From contig NZ_LECR01000010.1 of the NCBI RefSeq assembly GCF_001602625.1, positions 1,848-8,099 on the forward strand: 6,252 nt of DNA, written 5' to 3'. The position numbers and the translations under genes are program-made. A model generated the notes under the pieces. The model was not told where the DNA came from. It saw only the letters and a list, made by a program, of their open reading frames with translations, and ran no database searches. The stretch is from Sodalis-like endosymbiont of Proechinophthirus fluctus (GTDB taxonomy: Bacteria > Pseudomonadota > Gammaproteobacteria > Enterobacterales > Enterobacteriaceae). Positions 6,080 through 6,252 of the stretch are shown here, one piece after another. How positions within the stretch are numbered: position 1 is the first letter of the stretch; each line of letters begins with the position of its first letter.

Positions 6080-6252
6080 ATGCAGCTTATAGCTCGAGAA
6101 CGTACCCTTAGCCTTTCCGTTCCACGCGTCATGGGGATCCTCAACGTAACCCCGGACTCATTCTTTGACGGCGGAAAATACCAGCATTTGGCCGCCGCTA
6201 TCGACCACGCTGCGGCGATGTTGAATGCCGGCGCGGCCATTATCGATATCGG
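6080..6252 (+). CDS. folP: Dihydropteroate synthase FolP, 5' part, cut by window end
   Basis: FolP condenses 6-hydroxymethyl-dihydropterin pyrophosphate with p-aminobenzoate to give dihydropteroate, the folate-pathway step blocked by sulfonamides. The first 57 codons are present and the frame is open to the window edge. The start aligns with E. coli FolP: both have VMGILNVTPDSF ending at F28, the pterin-binding loop 1. NAGAAIIDIG follows, matching NAGATIIDVG. The ATG at 6080 is chosen for this alignment and for AAGGA at 6065-6069, 10 bases upstream. Residue 29 is Phe (TTT at 6164-6166), where E. coli has Ser in the conserved run PDSFSDGG. That change next to F28 is unusual. Whether the gene is intact further on cannot be seen. 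Confidence 0.93.
   Translation, partial: MQLIARERTLSLSVPRVMGILNVTPDSFFDGGKYQHLAAAIDHAAAMLNAGAAIIDI

Noticed and set aside
5935..6240. Minus-strand ORF of 101 residues at the ftsH-folP junction
   Set aside because: It runs antisense through the conserved folP start and has no ribosome binding site or homology I can see.
1..6252. CRISPR arrays, tRNA or rRNA genes, insertion sequences, attachment sites
   Set aside because: No spaced direct repeats, RNA gene motifs, transposase fragments or terminal inverted repeats were seen on either strand.

Overview
The window looks like a chromosomal segment from a gamma-proteobacterium of the enterobacterial group. The intact proteins GreA, RlmE, FtsH and the start of FolP match the Escherichia coli proteins I recall almost residue by residue. 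The gene order dacB(-) greA(+) yhbY(-) rlmE(+) ftsH(+) folP(+) is the E. coli order read on the opposite strand. Two of the six genes are wrecked, and the first 600 bases hold no recognisable gene. This mix of well-kept core genes and heavily eroded accessory genes fits a host-restricted symbiont such as Sodalis. The genus is an inference from gene decay and moderate GC, not from a database match.

Layout. Positions 1-603 are non-coding or decayed DNA with no gene I can name. Positions 604-1989 (minus) are a dacB pseudogene (penicillin-binding protein 4) with frameshifts, amber codons, a 20-bp tandem duplication, deletions, and loss of two of its three active-site motifs. Positions 1990-2252 are the divergent dacB/greA control region, with a candidate greA promoter and a hairpin plus T-run in the greA leader. 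greA (2253-2729) is intact. Positions 2813-2843 hold a terminator-like element between convergent greA and yhbY. Positions 2885-3178 (minus) are a yhbY pseudogene of exactly the usual length, with a lost start codon and three in-frame stops but no indels. rlmE (3325-3954) and ftsH (4001-5938) are intact and closely spaced. A 141-bp gap with a perfect 10-bp inverted repeat precedes folP (6080 to the window end), which is cut by the window edge.

How the genes relate. GreA rescues backtracked RNA polymerase. RlmE methylates 23S rRNA U2552 during late 50S assembly, and FtsH is the membrane AAA+ protease; in E. coli these last two form a heat-shock operon. FolP makes dihydropteroate for folate synthesis. 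The two decayed genes act in peptidoglycan trimming (dacB) and ribosome assembly (yhbY), and both are dispensable in E. coli. All the intact genes lie on the plus strand and both pseudogenes on the minus strand.

I do not see a new biological system here. The points of interest are the detailed record of gene erosion, several leader and intergenic structures, an unusual residue in the FolP pterin loop, and the unidentified first 600 bases.
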